This document shows, piece after piece, positions 41,567-50,198 of a stretch of DNA of 64,000 nt. The stretch's first letter is position 1. Each line of letters opens with the position of its first letter. Source of the stretch: Actinoplanes philippinensis (lineage in GTDB: Bacteria; Actinomycetota; Actinomycetes; Mycobacteriales; Micromonosporaceae). Location: positions 434,001 through 498,000 of the forward strand of contig NZ_FONV01000006.1 in the NCBI RefSeq assembly GCF_900113015.1. Direction: 5' to 3'. Made by a program: the position numbers and the translations under genes. The notes under the pieces were generated by a model. That model was given only the letters and a program-made list of their open reading frames with translations, was not told the origin of the DNA and searched no databases.

Positions 41567-42190
41567 GTGACCTCGATCTGGCTGCGTTCCGAACCGGACC
41601 GCCCTCGCCGCTCCCCGCAACTGACCAGGGCGCGGATCGTCGCGGCGGCCGTGGACCTGCTCGACGCCGACGGTGTCGACGCGCTCACCATGCGCCGGCT
41701 GGCCGGGCGCCTGTCGGTCACGTCGACCGCGCTCTACTGGCATGTCCGCACCAAGGACGACGTCCTCGACCTGGCCGTCGACGAGGTCTTCGGCGAGGTG
41801 ACGCTGCCCGCCCCGACCGCCGACTGGCGGGCCGACGTCCGTGCCCTGGTGCTCGGCTGGCGCGCGGCGATGCTCGCCCACCCGTGGACGCCCGCGCTGA
41901 TCGGCCGCCCGCTGATCGGGCCGAACGTGCTGGCCCGGACCGAGTTCCTGCAGGCGGCGCTGGTGCGCGGCGGGCACACCGGCGAGACGCTGGCGGTCAC
42001 CACCCGGCTGGTGGCCAACTTCGTGATCGGCGCCGCGGTCACCGAGGCGGCCGGGCAGCCGGGCGCCCGCGGCCGGATCACCGAGGCCGCCGGCGCCTAC
42101 CCCACCCTCGCCGGCTCGGGCCACCTCGACACCACGCGATGGCCCGACGACCTGCTCTTCCGGCGCGGCCTCGACGTCCTGCTGGCTTAG
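41567..42190 (+). CDS. TetR-family regulator with TetR_C_1-type domain
   Basis: A 207-residue regulator resembling the classic tetracycline-repressor subfamily: QLTRARIVAAAVDLLDADGV, HTH LTMRRLAGRLSVTSTALYWH (about 41-60), then VRTKDDVLDLAVDEVFGEV and the class-typical WRAAMLAHPWTPALIGRPLIGPN. GTG start at 41567. The TAG stop is formed where a 163-bp MITE begins, but the flanking TA plus the base on the far side of the element would also have given TAG, so the protein end is unchanged by the insertion. Confidence 0.87.
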   Translation: MTSIWLRSEPDRPRRSPQLTRARIVAAAVDLLDADGVDALTMRRLAGRLSVTSTALYWHVRTKDDVLDLAVDEVFGEVTLPAPTADWRADVRALVLGWRAAMLAHPWTPALIGRPLIGPNVLARTEFLQAALVRGGHTGETLAVTTRLVANFVIGAAVTEAAGQPGARGRITEAAGAYPTLAGSGHLDTTRWPDDLLFRRGLDVLLA

Positions 42191-42352
42191 GGTCCGTTTC
42201 GGAATGCCACCGGGGCTACGGCGTGGCCCAGCCGGCGCCTGACGGCATCCGGGCAAAGGCCACATACAACACCGGTATGCGACCTTTGCCCGGCTGACGC
42301 CAGCCACCACCTGGACCTCGCCTCGCACTCGGCCGCATTCCGAAACGGACCC
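42190..42352. mobile_element. MITE-like element with 18-bp perfect TIRs flanked by TA
   Basis: A 163-bp non-coding segment bounded by perfect 18-bp terminal inverted repeats: GGGTCCGTTTCGGAATGC (42190-42207) and its complement (42335-42352), each directly flanked by TA (42188-42189 and 42353-42354). A TA duplication is the hallmark of IS630/Tc1-mariner transposition. Inside lies a long hairpin (42249-42293). There is no transposase, so it would be moved in trans. The flanking TA belongs to the stop codons of both convergent neighbours. Confidence 0.82.
42249..42293. terminator. Internal hairpin of the MITE, likely bidirectional terminator
   Basis: Arms CCGGGCAAAGG (42249-42259) and CCTTTGCCCGG (42283-42293) pair perfectly, and an inner CATAC/GTATG stem (42263-42267/42275-42279) extends the structure around a 7-nt loop. 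It stands between two convergent genes and could end transcription from both sides. Confidence 0.5.
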
Positions 42353-42963
42353 TAGGCCCCGCTGCCGGGCGGGCAGTTGCGGCTGGTGCGGCGCACCTCG
42401 TACTCCCGGTCGTCGGTGGTGATGCCGGAGGGCTCGCCGGCGAAGACGGCCTCCCGCTTCTCGCCGGCGACACGTTGCTCGTAGTGCAGGTGCGGGGCGC
42501 CCGACTTGCCGGTGCTGCCGACCCGGCCCAGCTGCCGCCCCTGCTCGACCCGGTCGCCCTCGCGGACCAGGGGCGGCTCCAGCATGTGCAGGTACTGGGT
42601 CTCCCACAGGCCGCCGTGGTCGATCTTCACCCAGTAGCCGGCGCCGGTGCCGTACGGGCCCTTCGGGTTGTCGGGGGTTCGCGAGCCGAGGGTGCCGTTG
42701 ACACCCGCCTCGACCACGGTGCCGGCGAACGAGGCGTGGATCGGGCGGCCCCACGCCTCACCCGACGACGGGAAGAAGTCGATGTCGAAGTCGTCGTGAC
42801 CGGGATAGGTGCCGAGGATCCACGTCTCCCCGCACGCCACCGGCATCTGGAAGTCGGGGCGCGGGCCGGGCGTGCGCAGCCGCGGGACGGTCACGACGAT
42901 GAGCCCGACGAGCGCGACGAGCGTGACGGCCACGGCGATTCCGGTACGGGCACGGGCTGTCAT
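42352..42963 (-). CDS. M23-family peptidase (LytM-like), membrane-anchored
   Basis: A 203-residue protein: N-terminal anchor (residues about 8-28, TGIAVAVTLVALVGLIVVTV), then an M23 metallopeptidase domain. Zinc motifs are HDDFDID (H-x3-D) near 57 and HLHYEQ (H-x-H) near 159; GTVVEAGVNG and GYWVKIDHGGLWETQYLHM complete the LytM core. It would cleave peptidoglycan cross-bridges or act as a degenerate regulator. ATG 42963 is used; 42990 is possible. The TAG stop is shared with the right TIR of the MITE; without the insertion it would read TAA. Confidence 0.85.
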   Translation of the reverse strand: MTARARTGIAVAVTLVALVGLIVVTVPRLRTPGPRPDFQMPVACGETWILGTYPGHDDFDIDFFPSSGEAWGRPIHASFAGTVVEAGVNGTLGSRTPDNPKGPYGTGAGYWVKIDHGGLWETQYLHMLEPPLVREGDRVEQGRQLGRVGSTGKSGAPHLHYEQRVAGEKREAVFAGEPSGITTDDREYEVRRTSRNCPPGSGA

Positions 42964-43124
42964 CCGGCTGATCCTGGCAGAGCGTGTCAACCCGTACCCC
43001 GGCGGCCTGCGGCTGGCTGACCGCGACCGTCCTCGCCCGGGTGACGCTGACCGCCTCTTGCGTGGTGGCGGGGCGGGTGGACCGTACCCCTGAATGGTTT
43101 GAGGCCGTCGGCAGGGGCAAAATC

Positions 43125-44690
43125 GTGACCATGAAGCGGGGTCTTTGGGCGGCGGGCGCCGCCGCAGCGGCGGTGGCGGCCGTCGCCGTGCGGGATCTGA
43201 CGCAGCGCCGGCATGCGCTGCTGCGCAACTTCCCGGTGATCGGCCACGGTCGCTATCTGATCGAGGCGATCGGTCCGGAGCTGCGGCAGTATGTGGTGGC
43301 GGCCAACGACGAGGAGCGGCCGTTCACCCGTGACCAGCGACGATGGGTCTACGCGTCGGCGAAGAAGGAGAACAACTACTTCGGGTTCGGCACCGACAAC
43401 GACATCGAGTTCACCGCCGGTTATCCGATCATCAAGCACCGCACGTTCGGGCGGGCGGTGCCGCGGTCGCATCCGGAGGCCGGTTATGAGGCGTCGGTGC
43501 CGTGCGCGAAGGTGCTCGGGGCGGCGCGCGGGCGGGCCAAGGCGTTCCGGCCCGGCTCGGTCGTCAACATCTCCGGGATGAGTTTCGGGTCGCTGTCCGG
43601 AGCGGCCGTGGAGGCGCTGAACCGGGGCGCCGCGATCGCCGGCTGCCTGCAGAACACCGGCGAGGGCGCGCTGTCCCCGCACCACCGGCACGGTGGTGAG
43701 CTGGTCTTCCAGATCGGCACGTCGTATTTCGGGTGCCGTGACGAGCAGGGCCGCTTCGACCTCGCCAGGCTCAAGGACGTGGTCGCGGCCAACCCGATCC
43801 GGGCGCTGGAGATCAAACTCAGTCAGGGCGCGAAACCGAGCCTCGGCGGGCTGCTGCCCGGAGCGAAGGTGTCCGCCGAGATCGCCGCGACCCGGGGCAT
43901 TCCGCAGGGCGTCGACTGTGTGAGCCCGTCGCGGCACGCCGAGTTCTCCGACACCGACAGCCTGCTCGACTGGGTGGAGCTGCTGGCCGCCGAGACCGGG
44001 CTGCCGGTCGGCATCAAGTCGGCCGTCGGCGACCTCGACTTCTGGGACGAGCTGACCACCCTGATGGCGACCACCGGCCGCGGCGTCGACTTCGTGACCA
44101 TCGACGGCGGCGAGGGCGGCACCGGCGCCGCCCCGATGATCTTCTCCGACTCGGTGTCGCTGCCGTTCCAGGTCGGCTTCGCCCGCGTCTACCGGCTGTT
44201 CGCCGAGCGTGACCTGCACGAGAAGGTCGTCTTCATCGGCGCCGGCAAGCTCGGCCTGCCGGACAACGCGATCGTCGCGTTCGCGCTCGGCTGCGACATG
44301 GTCAACGTGGCGCGCGAGGCGATGCTGGCGATCGGCTGCATCCAGGCGCAGAAATGCCACACCGACACCTGCCCCACCGGCGTCGCCACCCAGAACAAGT
44401 GGCTGACCAGGGGCCTCGACCCGGGCCTGAAGTCGGTGCGCGCCGCCAACTACGTCAAGACGCTGCGCCGTGACCTGCTCAAGGTCGCCGAGGCGTGCGG
44501 CGTCGAGCATCCCGGCCTGATCGAGACGTCGTCGGTGGAGATCCTCGACGGCCGCACCACGGCGACCCCGCTGGACCGGGTCTACGACTACCAGCCCGGC
44601 TGGGGCCTGCCGTCGAAGGCCGACCAGGAGGCCGTGATCGCCCTGATGCTCGACGAGCCCCAGGGCGGCAGCGCGCCACCGTCACCGTAG
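43125..44690 (+). CDS. FMN-binding glutamate-synthase-family protein (GltB synthase domain)
   Basis: A 521-residue protein with an N-terminal hydrophobic segment (about 8-22) and a stand-alone glutamate synthase central/FMN domain: NISGMSFGSLSGAAVEALNR, NTGEGALSPHH, EIKLSQGAKPSLGGLLPGAK, FVTIDGGEGGTGAAP and the cysteine cluster QAQKCHTDTCPTGVATQ. It lacks the glutamine amidotransferase domain, so it is not a classical GOGAT; family members are oxidoreductases of unclear substrate. GTG 43125 has AGGGG at 7 nt; ATG 43131 is the alternative. Confidence 0.87.
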   Translation: MTMKRGLWAAGAAAAAVAAVAVRDLTQRRHALLRNFPVIGHGRYLIEAIGPELRQYVVAANDEERPFTRDQRRWVYASAKKENNYFGFGTDNDIEFTAGYPIIKHRTFGRAVPRSHPEAGYEASVPCAKVLGAARGRAKAFRPGSVVNISGMSFGSLSGAAVEALNRGAAIAGCLQNTGEGALSPHHRHGGELVFQIGTSYFGCRDEQGRFDLARLKDVVAANPIRALEIKLSQGAKPSLGGLLPGAKVSAEIAATRGIPQGVDCVSPSRHAEFSDTDSLLDWVELLAAETGLPVGIKSAVGDLDFWDELTTLMATTGRGVDFVTIDGGEGGTGAAPMIFSDSVSLPFQVGFARVYRLFAERDLHEKVVFIGAGKLGLPDNAIVAFALGCDMVNVAREAMLAIGCIQAQKCHTDTCPTGVATQNKWLTRGLDPGLKSVRAANYVKTLRRDLLKVAEACGVEHPGLIETSSVEILDGRTTATPLDRVYDYQPGWGLPSKADQEAVIALMLDEPQGGSAPPSP

Positions 44691-44752
44691 ATTCACGGTG
44701 ATGTATCCGTCTGCTCCCCGCCGGGCCGCGCGCCCGGCGGAGGCTGGCGGCC

Positions 44753-46246
44753 ATGTGGGCAGTAGCGCTTCTGGTCGCCGGCACGCTCGCCGTGCCCGCG
44801 CCGGCACACCATGAACGGTTCGACCTGCAGGCCCATCGCGGTGGCCTGGGGCTGCGGGTGGAGAACACGCTCGCGTCGTTCGGCAACGCGCTGCAGCTGG
44901 GCGTGTCGACGCTCGAACTCGACGTGCAGATCACCGAGGACGGGCAAGCGGTGGTCACCCACGACCGCCGGGTCAGCGCCGCCAAATGCGCCGACACCGG
45001 GCCGGTGGTGGCCGGGGACCCGGAGTTCCCCTACGTCGGCAGGTACGTCAACACGCTGAGCCTCGCCCAGGTCCGCACGCTCGACTGCGGGTCGCGCCCG
45101 CTCGCCGACCGGCCCGGCCAGCGCGCCGTGCCCGGCGCCCGGATGCCGCTGCTGAGCGAGGTGTTCGCGCTGGTCAAACGCTACCGCGCGGACGGCGTGA
45201 CGCTGAACGTGGAGACCAAGGTGGAGGCCGGGGCGCCGGCCGAGACCGCGCCGCGCGAGCAGTTCGTGCGGGTCACCGCGGCGGAGATCCGGCGGGCCGG
45301 GCTGCTGCGGCAGGTGACGATCCAGAGCTTCGACTGGGGCGCGCTGCGGCTGATGCGCCGGGTCGAGCCGCGGCTGCCGCTGGTGGCGCTCTGCAACTAC
45401 GACTTCCTGCAGGTGGGGCAGCCGGGCGCCTCGCCGTGGCTGGGCGGCCTCGACATCGACGACTTCGGTGGCGACCCGATCGCGGCGATCACGAGCTTCG
45501 GGGCCGGCACCTACTCGCCGGTGCACGGGTTCCCGCAGAACGGCACCGTCGACCACCCCGCCTACCGGCCGTACGTGACCGCGGCGATGGTCCGGCACGC
45601 GCACGCCCACGGCGTCAAGGTGGTGCCGTGGACCGTCGACGACCTGCCCACGCTGGGCAAACTTCTCGACGACGGCGTGGACGGCATCATCACCGACTAT
45701 CCGGACCGGTTGCGGTCGCTGCTGGCGCAGCGTGGGCATGCACTTCCCCGGCGGTACGCGTCACCCTTCGACATCCAGGCCCGGGCCGGCTCCGCTGCCG
45801 CCGCCACCGAGGCGCTGCGCGATCCGGCGGTTTCGACGCTCGTGGTGGACGCCCCGCTGGTCGCCGCGGTGGTGCCGGTTCTGCGGCCGGACGTCCGGCT
45901 CGCCGTCGAGGTCGGCAGCCGTCCGGTCGCGCGCTCGGTGGCCCGCCGGGTGCGCCACGTCCGGGCCGCGGTCCGCTCCTCCGATCCGGCCGTGCTGCGG
46001 CTCGTCCACGCGCTCGACCCGCGGATCGAGACGGTCGCCGTGCTCGATCGGCCCGGCCCGTGTCTCCGGTTCGCCGACACGGTGTCGCCGGACGCCGCCG
46101 TCGTGCGATGCGGGCCGCGGGTCGTGCCGTACGGCGCCGACGATCCGGCGACCATGCAGCGCCTCGTCGACCTCGGCGCCGGCGGCCTGGTCACCCGCGA
46201 CCCCGGCGCGCTCGTCGAGGTGGCCATCCGCAACGGCCTGCGCTGA
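44753..46246 (+). CDS. Secreted glycerophosphodiester phosphodiesterase with a degenerate second GDPD half
   Basis: A 497-residue exported enzyme (short signal, residues 1-18). The active GDPD barrel spans about 25-330: LQAHRGGLGLRVENTLASF (catalytic His-Arg and metal Glu), LELDVQITEDGQAVVTHDR (E-x-D metal set and second His), VTLNVETKVE, and the closing VVPWTVDDLPTLGKLLDDGV with GIITDYPDRL. Residues about 335-497 follow the same closing order (RIETVAVLDRPG, VVPYGADDPATMQRLVDLGA, GLVTRDPGAL) but lack the HR and ExD residues, suggesting a decayed duplicated half. It hydrolyses glycerophosphodiesters, or teichoic-acid-like polymers, outside the cell. Confidence 0.87.
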   Translation: MWAVALLVAGTLAVPAPAHHERFDLQAHRGGLGLRVENTLASFGNALQLGVSTLELDVQITEDGQAVVTHDRRVSAAKCADTGPVVAGDPEFPYVGRYVNTLSLAQVRTLDCGSRPLADRPGQRAVPGARMPLLSEVFALVKRYRADGVTLNVETKVEAGAPAETAPREQFVRVTAAEIRRAGLLRQVTIQSFDWGALRLMRRVEPRLPLVALCNYDFLQVGQPGASPWLGGLDIDDFGGDPIAAITSFGAGTYSPVHGFPQNGTVDHPAYRPYVTAAMVRHAHAHGVKVVPWTVDDLPTLGKLLDDGVDGIITDYPDRLRSLLAQRGHALPRRYASPFDIQARAGSAAAATEALRDPAVSTLVVDAPLVAAVVPVLRPDVRLAVEVGSRPVARSVARRVRHVRAAVRSSDPAVLRLVHALDPRIETVAVLDRPGPCLRFADTVSPDAAVVRCGPRVVPYGADDPATMQRLVDLGAGGLVTRDPGALVEVAIRNGLR

Positions 46247-46268
46247 GACGGGGGCATACCGTCGTCGC

Positions 46269-47840
46269 GTGACGATCAGCTCGTGGGCCCCGCTGCGGGA
46301 GCCGGTGTTCCGGAGTCTGTGGCTGGCGGTGCTCGCCGGGAACGTGGGCACCTGGATGCACACCGTCGGCGCGCAGTGGCTGGTGGTCCCGGAGGCGGAC
46401 GCCGCGACCTGGGTGAGCCTGGTGCAGGCCGCCACCACGCTGCCGGTGCTGGTGTTCGCGCTGCCGTCCGGGGCGCTCGCGGACAACCTCGACCGGCGGC
46501 GGCTGCTGCTCGGCGTACAACTGGGGCTGACGTGTGTGGCCGCGACGCTGGCCGCGCTCGCGGCGCTGGACCTGGTGCGGCCCCCGGTGTTGTTGATCTT
46601 CACGTTTCTGCTCGGCGCCGGGCAGGCGCTGACGCTGCCGTCGTGGCAGGCGGTGATCCCGGAGATCGTGCCGCGGGAGCAGTTGCCGGCCGCGTCGGCG
46701 CTGGGCGCGGTGAACACCAACCTGGCGCGTTCGGCCGGTCCCGCCGTCGGCGGCCTGCTGGTGGCGCAGTTCGGCCCGGCCGTCGTGTTCGCCCTCAACG
46801 CCGTCTCGTTCGCGGTGTTCGCGCTGGCCCTGGCCGGCTGGCGGCGCCCGCCGCAGCCGCCGCCGGCCCGCCCGGAACGGTTCGGGACGGCGGTCCACGA
46901 CGGCGGCCACTTCGTCCGCTACTCGCCGGACGTGCGGCGGATCCTCGGCCGGGTGCTGCTGTTCGTGCTGCCCGGCAGCGTCGTCTGGAGCCTGCTGCCG
47001 CTGGTCGCCCGCGATCGGGGTCTCGGCGCCGGCGGCTACGGCGGCCTGCTCGCCGCGCTCGGGGCCGGCGCGGTGCTCGGCGCGCTGCTGATGCCGCGGG
47101 TCCGCGCCCGGCTCACCGCGAACCGGACGGTGCTGGCGACCGGGGCGGCCTACGGCGCGGCGCTGGCCGTGATCGCGCTGGTCGCGGACGTCACCGCGGT
47201 CGCCGTCGCGCTCGCCGCCGCCGGGCTCGCCTGGATGATGCTGGTCTCGCGGATGAACGCGGCCATGCAGCTCGTGCTGCCGAACTGGGTCCGCGCCCGG
47301 GCGCTCGCCGTCTACCAGGTCGTCTTCGCCGGCGCCCAGGCGGTCGGCGCGGTGGTCTGGGGCCAGGTCGCGGCGGCCTTCGGCCTCGCCGCGACGTTCG
47401 GCACGGCGGCGGCGATGATGGTCGCGGGCACTCTGACGGTACGCGCGCTGCCGGTCCGCACCCACGAGGACACCGACACGAGCCCCGCCGTCTTCTGGCC
47501 GGAACCACACCTGATGCTGCAACCCCACCTCGACCACGGACCGGTCCTGGTGCAGGCGTCCTACCGGGTCGCCGAGCCGAACACGTCCGCCTTCGTCGCC
47601 GCCATGCACGAGCTGCGTGACTCGCGGCTGCGGACCGGCGCATCCCGGTGGGGCCTGTTCCGGGACGGCGCCGACCCACAGATCTTCGTCGAGACGTACC
47701 TGGTCCCGACGTGGGAGGAGCACCTGCGCCAGCACGAGGGCCGGCTGACCGGCAGCGACGAGCGGGCCGAGCGGCAGGCGGCGGCTCTCGCCGAGGGCCC
47801 GCCGGTCATTCGGCACCTCCTCGACGCCGAATCACTCTGA
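46269..47840 (+). CDS. MFS exporter (MFS_3/EntS type) with C-terminal cytoplasmic domain
   Basis: A 523-residue transporter. Residues 1-400 form the MFS_3 core: VLAGNVGTWMHTVGAQWLVV, FALPSGALADNLDRRRLLLG, LPSWQAVIPEIVPREQLPAA, NTNLARSAGPAVGGLLVAQF. Residues about 415-523 form a soluble ferredoxin-like domain (VLVQASYRVAEPNTSAFVAAM, WGLFRDGADPQIFVETYLVP, WEEHLRQHEGRLTGSD) resembling antibiotic-biosynthesis-monooxygenase folds, a combination seen in this MFS group. GTG start 22 nt after the phosphodiesterase stop, so the two may be cotranscribed. Substrate unknown. Confidence 0.85.
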   Translation: MTISSWAPLREPVFRSLWLAVLAGNVGTWMHTVGAQWLVVPEADAATWVSLVQAATTLPVLVFALPSGALADNLDRRRLLLGVQLGLTCVAATLAALAALDLVRPPVLLIFTFLLGAGQALTLPSWQAVIPEIVPREQLPAASALGAVNTNLARSAGPAVGGLLVAQFGPAVVFALNAVSFAVFALALAGWRRPPQPPPARPERFGTAVHDGGHFVRYSPDVRRILGRVLLFVLPGSVVWSLLPLVARDRGLGAGGYGGLLAALGAGAVLGALLMPRVRARLTANRTVLATGAAYGAALAVIALVADVTAVAVALAAAGLAWMMLVSRMNAAMQLVLPNWVRARALAVYQVVFAGAQAVGAVVWGQVAAAFGLAATFGTAAAMMVAGTLTVRALPVRTHEDTDTSPAVFWPEPHLMLQPHLDHGPVLVQASYRVAEPNTSAFVAAMHELRDSRLRTGASRWGLFRDGADPQIFVETYLVPTWEEHLRQHEGRLTGSDERAERQAAALAEGPPVIRHLLDAESL

Positions 47841-47870
47841 CCAGCGCCTCCGGGCTGTTTCAATGACCTG

Positions 47871-49319
47871 GTGAGGCCACTGTGGGGCTGGTACGTGGTG
47901 ATGCTGTTTTTAGCAGTTATCGGTTATTTCCGGACACCTGACACCTGGGTGCAGACGATCGTCTACGACTCGATCGCGGTGTCCGGCGTCATCGCCATGG
48001 TCGTCGGCGTGATCCGCAACCGCGCCGCGGCCGCCCGGTTGTGGATCATGTTCGCCGGCTGCCAGCTGCTCGTGGTCGGCGGCGACTTCACCTACGCCTG
48101 GTACGCCCGGCACCTCAACCAGTCCCCGTACCCCGCGCCCGCCGACGGCTTCTACCTGGCCGCCGGCGTCCTGGAGGTGCTGGTCCTGGTACGCATCCTG
48201 CGACGACGGCTGCCCGCACGGGACGCGGCCGGCGTGATCGAGGCCGTCATCCTCACCGGCTCGTTCGCGCTGATCGCCTGGGTCTACCTGATGAAACCGG
48301 TCGCCCAGGACACCGAGCTGACCACCGCCGGGAAACTGGTCGCCATCGGCTACCCGGTGATCGACCTGCTGCTGCTCACCCTGCTGGCCCGCATGCTCGT
48401 CGGCGGCGGCGCCCGCAACGGCGCGTTCCGGCTGCTCGCGCTCGGCATGACCAGCTATCTCGCGGCCGACTACGCGTGGGCCTTCACCGACCACTTCGAG
48501 TTCGAGGCCGGCACCTTCACCAGCCACCTGATGGACGCCGGCTACCTGATCGCCTTCGGCCTCTACGGCGCGGCCGGCCTGCACCCGGGAATCCGCGACC
48601 TGGCCGAACCCGTCGAGATCACCGATCGCCGGTTCTCCCGGTGGCGGCTGGGGCTGCTCACCACGGCCACCATGATCGCGCCGGCGCTGCTCATCGAACA
48701 GGCGTGGTTCGCCGACAACCACGTGGCCGACGCCCAGGCCATCGCGGCCGGGTGCGTCGGCATGTTCCTGCTGGTGGTGGCACGGATGACGGTCCTCATC
48801 CGGCAGGTCGAACGGCAGGCCTCAGTCCTGGAGAGCCAGGCCGAGGAACTCACCGAACTCGCCCAGCGCGACACCCTCACCGGCCTGGCCAACCGGCGGG
48901 CCTGGGAACAGGCGCTGCCGCTGGCGCTCGACCACGCCCGCCGCGACGGCAACCTGCTGGCCCTCGCCGTCCTCGACCTCGACCACTTCAAACGGTTCAA
49001 CGACCAGTACGGCCATCAGGCCGGCGACCGTCTCCTCAAGGAGGCCGCGGCGGCGTGGGCGGGCGGGCTACGCTCCGACGACCTGCTGGCCCGCTACGGC
49101 GGCGAGGAGTTCGCGCTGATCATCCCGAACGGTGGCGCCACCCTCGCCGGTGAACTGCTCGACCGCCTGCGGCCGCTGACCCCGCACGGGCAGACATTTT
49201 CCGCGGGGGTCGCGGTGTGGGACGGTCAGGAGTCGTCGGAGATGCTGTTCGCGCGCGCGGATGCGGCCCTCTACGAGGCCAAGGGGGCCGGGCGCAATCG
49301 GGTGGCGCTCGCCGCCTGA
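47871..49319 (+). CDS. Membrane-bound diguanylate cyclase
   Basis: A 482-residue c-di-GMP synthase. The first 310 residues hold about nine membrane helices forming an uncharacterised sensor (GYFRTPDTWVQTIVYDSIAV, SYLAADYAWAFTDHFEFEAG). A short coiled linker (RQVERQASVLESQAEELTEL) leads to a GGDEF domain (about 325-480): DTLTGLANRRAW, VLDLDHFKRFNDQYGHQAGD, and active-site RYGGEEFALIIP. The RSDD motif five residues before GGEEF is an intact inhibitory I-site. GTG start, 30 nt after the MFS gene. In actinomycetes such enzymes influence development and antibiotic production. Confidence 0.93.
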   Translation: MRPLWGWYVVMLFLAVIGYFRTPDTWVQTIVYDSIAVSGVIAMVVGVIRNRAAAARLWIMFAGCQLLVVGGDFTYAWYARHLNQSPYPAPADGFYLAAGVLEVLVLVRILRRRLPARDAAGVIEAVILTGSFALIAWVYLMKPVAQDTELTTAGKLVAIGYPVIDLLLLTLLARMLVGGGARNGAFRLLALGMTSYLAADYAWAFTDHFEFEAGTFTSHLMDAGYLIAFGLYGAAGLHPGIRDLAEPVEITDRRFSRWRLGLLTTATMIAPALLIEQAWFADNHVADAQAIAAGCVGMFLLVVARMTVLIRQVERQASVLESQAEELTELAQRDTLTGLANRRAWEQALPLALDHARRDGNLLALAVLDLDHFKRFNDQYGHQAGDRLLKEAAAAWAGGLRSDDLLARYGGEEFALIIPNGGATLAGELLDRLRPLTPHGQTFSAGVAVWDGQESSEMLFARADAALYEAKGAGRNRVALAA

Positions 49320-49386
49320 CCCGAGTCGGCTGCGGTGGTGGCCGCTGCTGCGTGGCGGCGGCCCAGGTTGTTTGCAAGGCGGCAGC

Positions 49387-50142
49387 TCAGGCCGATTGCG
49401 TTGCGGCGACGAACTCCGTCACCACGCTGGTCAGCGCCTCCGGTGTCTCGATCTGCGGCAGGTGGCCGGTTTCCGGGAGCAGGGTGAACCGGGCGCCGGG
49501 AATCGCGGCGGCGTAGGCCCGGCCGAACTCGGGGTCACCGATCCGGTCCGCCTCACCCCAGACGACCAGGGCCGGCGTGGCCACCGCGCCCAAGCGGGCG
49601 GCCAGTGTCGGGTCGGTCACCGAACGGCCCGCATACACCTCGATGGCGGCACGGTTGGCGGCCATCACCGCCCGGGCCTCCGGGGACAGCCGGGACGGGT
49701 CGATGCCGTACGCCTCCGGGTCGTGATAGCTGAGCCGCGCCAGCTCGGCCGGGGTGAGCGCGAAGAAGTCGGCGACCGGATGGCCGGGAACCTCGATGCC
49801 GACCGCGTCGACCAGCACGTAGCCGGTGACCCGCTCCGATCCCAGCAGGGCCATCTCGGCGGCGATCCAGCCACCGATCGAGTTGCCCACCACGGTGACA
49901 CCGGCCAGGTCCAGATCGTCGAGCAGATCCACGTACGTCGCGGCGAGCCCGGCGATGGAGTCGAGCGCCTCCGGTCGCGGCGTGCCCTGGAACCCCGGGT
50001 GGGTCGGCGTCAGCACACGCGCCGGCGCGGTGGCGGCCAGGTGGTCGGCCCACGCGGCGACGGTGAGCGGACCACCTCCGCCGTGCAGCACCAGGATCGG
50101 ACGGCCTTCGCCGCGCTCGCTGAGGGTGAGGTTCGTCTTCAT
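49387..50142 (-). CDS. Alpha/beta-fold hydrolase
   Basis: A 251-residue hydrolase with all canonical parts: oxyanion loop ILVLHGGGGPLTVAAW, nucleophile elbow VVGNSIGGWIAAEMAL (Ser near 100), acid ALVVWGEADRIGDPEFG, and histidine in LLPETGHLPQIETPEAL. This is the esterase/epoxide-hydrolase/C-C hydrolase class without a definite substrate. The ATG at 50142 lies inside the left arm of a 13-bp-arm palindrome, so expression is tightly controlled by the facing MarR regulator. The 67-bp gap before it (49320-49386) is empty. Confidence 0.87.
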   Translation of the reverse strand: MKTNLTLSERGEGRPILVLHGGGGPLTVAAWADHLAATAPARVLTPTHPGFQGTPRPEALDSIAGLAATYVDLLDDLDLAGVTVVGNSIGGWIAAEMALLGSERVTGYVLVDAVGIEVPGHPVADFFALTPAELARLSYHDPEAYGIDPSRLSPEARAVMAANRAAIEVYAGRSVTDPTLAARLGAVATPALVVWGEADRIGDPEFGRAYAAAIPGARFTLLPETGHLPQIETPEALTSVVTEFVAATQSA

Positions 50143-50172
50143 ATAAGGAACCTTAGATCAGGTTCCTTATAT
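50141..50172. promoter_or_regulatory. MarR operator palindrome overlapping hydrolase start
   Basis: ATATAAGGAACCT-TAGATC-AGGTTCCTTATAT, perfect 13-bp arms with a 6-bp spacer, in an AT-rich island. The hydrolase ATG is within the left arm and the marR ATG is 26 bp beyond the right arm. Binding by the MarR product is inferred. Confidence 0.78.
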
Positions 50173-50198
50173 ACGCAACCTGCGATAGCCTGGCTGCC

